Of a stretch of DNA of 64,000 nt, positions 61,374 through 64,000 are shown one piece after another. Both the position numbers and the translations under genes were made by a program. The notes under the pieces were generated by a model, which had not been told where the DNA came from, did no database searches, and worked only from the letters and a program-made list of their open reading frames with translations. Each line of letters opens with the position of its first letter. The stretch's first letter is position 1. The DNA is from Glebionis coronaria (taxonomy: Eukaryota; Streptophyta; Magnoliopsida; Asterales; Asteraceae), in assembly GCA_025667525.1 (NCBI GenBank), contig CM046881.1, positions 24,067,580 to 24,131,579 on the forward strand, given 5' to 3'.

Positions 61374-61634
61374 TTATATATATATCTCGTATTAGGATAA
61401 CATACTAGTTAAACAATCACATAATGAAACCACGATATATACATATATATGAATTAAATTATATATATCAAAATATATATCTTCTCAATAGGGCTTGTTG
61501 GTAACGTCGGAGATCTCTGGCACCGTTATAGTCAAAAGATTTTTCAAATATTTTCTCAAATGTTCCTTGTCAAAAGATTTTGAAAAGTTTTGTTCAAAAC
61601 CTTTGGTTTTTAAAATCTTTTGTTCTATATAACG
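61374..61634 (-). other. Untranslated leader of Tekay-2
   Basis: Between PBS and ORF0: AT-rich, with runs of TATATA (61375-61470) and TTTTCAAA-like repeats (61535-61625: TCAAAAGATTTTTCAAA, TCAAAAGATTTTGAAAAG). No other signal seen. Confidence 0.45.
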
Positions 61635-61650
61635 AGAGCTCTGTTACCAA
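61635..61650 (-). promoter_or_regulatory. Primer-binding site of Tekay-2 (initiator tRNA-Met type)
   Basis: Minus strand TTGGTAACAGAGCTCTCG lies just inside the 5' LTR end (TGTTACAGT). It resembles the TGGTATCAGAGC PBS used by Tekay elements, with one mismatch in that core. Confidence 0.7.
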
Positions 61651-61652
61651 AC

Positions 61653-64000
61653 TGTAACACTCTCATTTTTCGTATCAGTACAGCGGAAGGGTCTTTTAGA
61701 GTGTTACGGGATAGCACAATAACTCCAATCATAGACAACACATAAAAATGGTTGTTCAAGGTTTAACATATATTCATTCGATAAAAAGTTTTAGAGTGTA
61801 CAACAGGTCCTAAATTATACAGGTCATTAAGTTTACAAAACATAGATCGAATGAACATTTTTAATATTATGTGGGCCATCAGAGTCGATCTCCATCCGGA
61901 TTACCTTCAAGCACCTAAGATAAAAACATGCAAAAATCATATCAGCGAATGCCGAGTGAATTCATAGAGTTTAATAAAAACCATTATATAAAACAATCAT
62001 TTAAAAACAGAACACAAGTATAATATCGGAAGTAAGTCCTCATATTGCTAGTCAGGCAATATATAAATCAAGCATACATCTTAAACCGTCCATGAGACCG
62101 TAGTCTCTATATTACCATGATAGGTAATGTATTCATAGTTAATAGCGTCGTTATTATGTATAGGATACATTTTTTTTGGATTAGGATTATTATTAGCCGC
62201 ATGACATTGTCACCTTACTATGAAAACAGCGGGCCGCGAACCCGACAAACAATTTGCCCATCTAAGTTAGCGTGTCGTCACAAAATTCACGCTATGGAAT
62301 CTTCTCATACATAAATTCGCTTACCAATCAATGTGGTACGACGGGTTTACAAATCATTTTATAAAACATTTAAAAGAGTGCGAGGCTATGAACTTACGTT
62401 GTTAATGAAAGGCGGATTATCGGCTACGGGCGTGCTTCCGTCACGGAAACCTATATAAATAATAATCGGTCTTAGACTTTGTCCAATGACTTTTATCAAA
62501 ATAACAATATACATATGATGATTTTGTACATATGATGATGATCAAGTGGGTTTATACATCCTTGTTTACTTGTTTTAGTGTTTACGTTTTGGTAACGTTT
62601 TACTAGTTTGCTAGTTTTAACTATTTACACGTTTTAAGTCCAATAAGCTTAGTATAAGTTCTTTAACTTGTTTTAATCTATTTTATACCTATACTATCAG
62701 TATATATACTTTCCATGTTGGGCCCAAATGGGTTAAGCCCAATAAGTTCTTTTTTAGAAGTATTTATCTTATTTAGTCCAATTATTAGTCCAATATGTTT
62801 AGTTAGCTCGTTAATGTTCGTATTTCTTATAGTTCGGGTTTTATCGGTTTTTACTTGAATTAGTTACTTATACATCAGTATATGACTTTTACAAACTTTA
62901 CATTAGACGGGTTTGATCGTCTAAGTTTTATTTGGCGAAAAACGTTAATTTTACGGCGATAGCCGAAAAAGTCGTAAAAATCAAGTTTATAGTTTTTATT
63001 ACTTATAAATATTATTTCACTAGCATATATATAATTTATCCATTTAATTAACCTTTTATATATTTATATAAATAAGTTATATAAGTTAGTGGGTTTTTAT
63101 TTTTACATTTTATACAATAAAATGTGAGTGCTTATATAATAATAATAAACATTAATTCTTAAAATCTGATTTTTATCTTCATGTTCATCATTTTTACCAT
63201 ATCTAGAGTTCTATAATGAATTAGAAGCTCATTTTTGGGTGACATGTTCTTTATATTATTTGCTACATTGAACTTAGTTATAGCTACTGCTCATTTGAAG
63301 TTTATCATGCCTTAACAGTCCCTACAAAACTACTTATTCAGATTAGACCACCTAACTTGTTTTGATCATATCTCACTCATTATATTGATTCCATTGCATG
63401 GCCAACTCTCACATGTGTATAACATCTTGTACTTACTGTTAATGGATCATACCATGCAATTTTATCAGTTCATGTTTTAGTTATATACTGTTTTTATACA
63501 GCCAACTAAATAATCAGGATTTTAGCCTCATTTCTTATAGTTATTAACCTTTTTAAGCATATCTATCAACACTTGATCCCCACACAACATTTTTATCATC
63601 ATATATACATCATATACATATAAAAAATGAAAGAAAATACATTTGTTCTTTACAAAATAACAAGAGAAAAAATGGAGAGAATGATCTTCTTTACCAACCA
63701 AGTGTATTTCTTGTTTTTGGAAGACAAGAACTTGATGAATACAACAAGTAACTCCAAGACCATCAAATATCAAGAACATATGTTGGGAAATCAGCCCTAG
63801 GACACAAGCAAATCACCTCCAATGATGTTAATATGGCCACCAAATGATCAAGGCTTCAAGATAACTCCTTAATAGAGCTAGTAAACATGTGTTTCATGGC
63901 TAGAAAAGATCAAAAGGGGTGTGTGTTGCTTCAAAGGGGACGACATAGGGAGGGTATTTGAGAGAGTTTTATGTTGATTTGCATGTAAGGAAATGGTGAA
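61653..64000 (-). repeat. 5' LTR of Tekay-2, truncated by the window edge
   Basis: Aligns with 52424 onward. Relative to the other LTR it lacks 251 bp (equivalent to 53118-53368), joined at 62345/62346 through a shared CGGG. About 490 bp of LTR should remain beyond 64000. Confidence 0.9.

Larger units (their letters stand above)
52424..64000 (-). mobile_element. Tekay-2: minus-strand Tekay-type chromovirus, 5' LTR cut by the window edge
   Basis: Read on the minus strand: 5' LTR (from beyond 64000 to 61653), PBS, ORF0, gag-pol, PPT, 3' LTR (55509-52424). Its pol is close to Tekay-1 but carries four in-frame stops and an altered integrase triad, so it is dead. The LTRs differ at about a dozen positions in the first ~480 aligned bases (counted by eye), plus one 251-bp indel. 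Expected target duplication: GCGGG at 52419-52423. Confidence 0.9.

Overview
This window is plant nuclear heterochromatin. I see no host protein-coding gene, rRNA, tRNA or CRISPR in it. The DNA is AT-rich and made almost entirely of LTR retrotransposons packed around a large satellite array. The gag and pol protein style (Tekay and Athila) and the antisense ORF of a Tat-type element point to a eudicot, most likely Asteraceae. That family call is from recall of similar proteins and is only moderately sure.

Layout, left to right. (1) 1-8731: Tekay-1, a plus-strand Ty3/gypsy chromovirus cut by the left edge. It has a coiled-coil ORF upstream of gag, a gag-pol frame broken by one amber codon, and a 3' LTR of about 3.2 kb. 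(2) 8732-10534: the 3' part of a Tat-lineage element. It holds an antisense ORF of the 'putative gypsy type transposon' family, broken by frameshifts, with its own TATA box and G-box, followed by a 585-bp LTR. (3) 10535-41625: a satellite of about 698-bp monomers. There are 42 repeats of one landmark in direct orientation, then an abrupt inversion at 39.7 kb and just under three monomers in the opposite orientation. Over long stretches the monomers form a trimeric higher-order repeat of about 2.1 kb. A 2020-bp block is duplicated with no difference seen. (4) 41626-47076: Athila-1 (LTR, PBS, leader, broken gag). (5) 47077-52423: Athila-2 (LTR, PBS, leader, gag open up to an insertion). (6) 52424-64000: Tekay-2 on the minus strand (3' LTR, PPT, gag-pol with four stops, ORF0 with two stops, PBS, truncated 5' LTR).

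The breakpoints read as two nests in one satellite. On the right, Athila-1 sits in the satellite, Athila-2 sits in the gag zinc knuckle of Athila-1, and Tekay-2 sits in the gag of Athila-2. On the left, Tekay-1 sits in the Tat-like element, whose LTR joins satellite sequence directly. This gives a relative order of events and predicts what lies beyond both edges.

The most unusual material is the satellite: its trimeric organisation, the near head-to-head junction, hybrid and deleted monomers that can be read as recombination products, and several short dyads per monomer. Other points of note are the pre-gag ORFs of the two Tekay elements, the antisense promoter of the Tat ORF, a four-times repeated telobox module in the Tekay-1 LTR, and a terminal hairpin in the Athila LTRs with one compensatory base-pair change.
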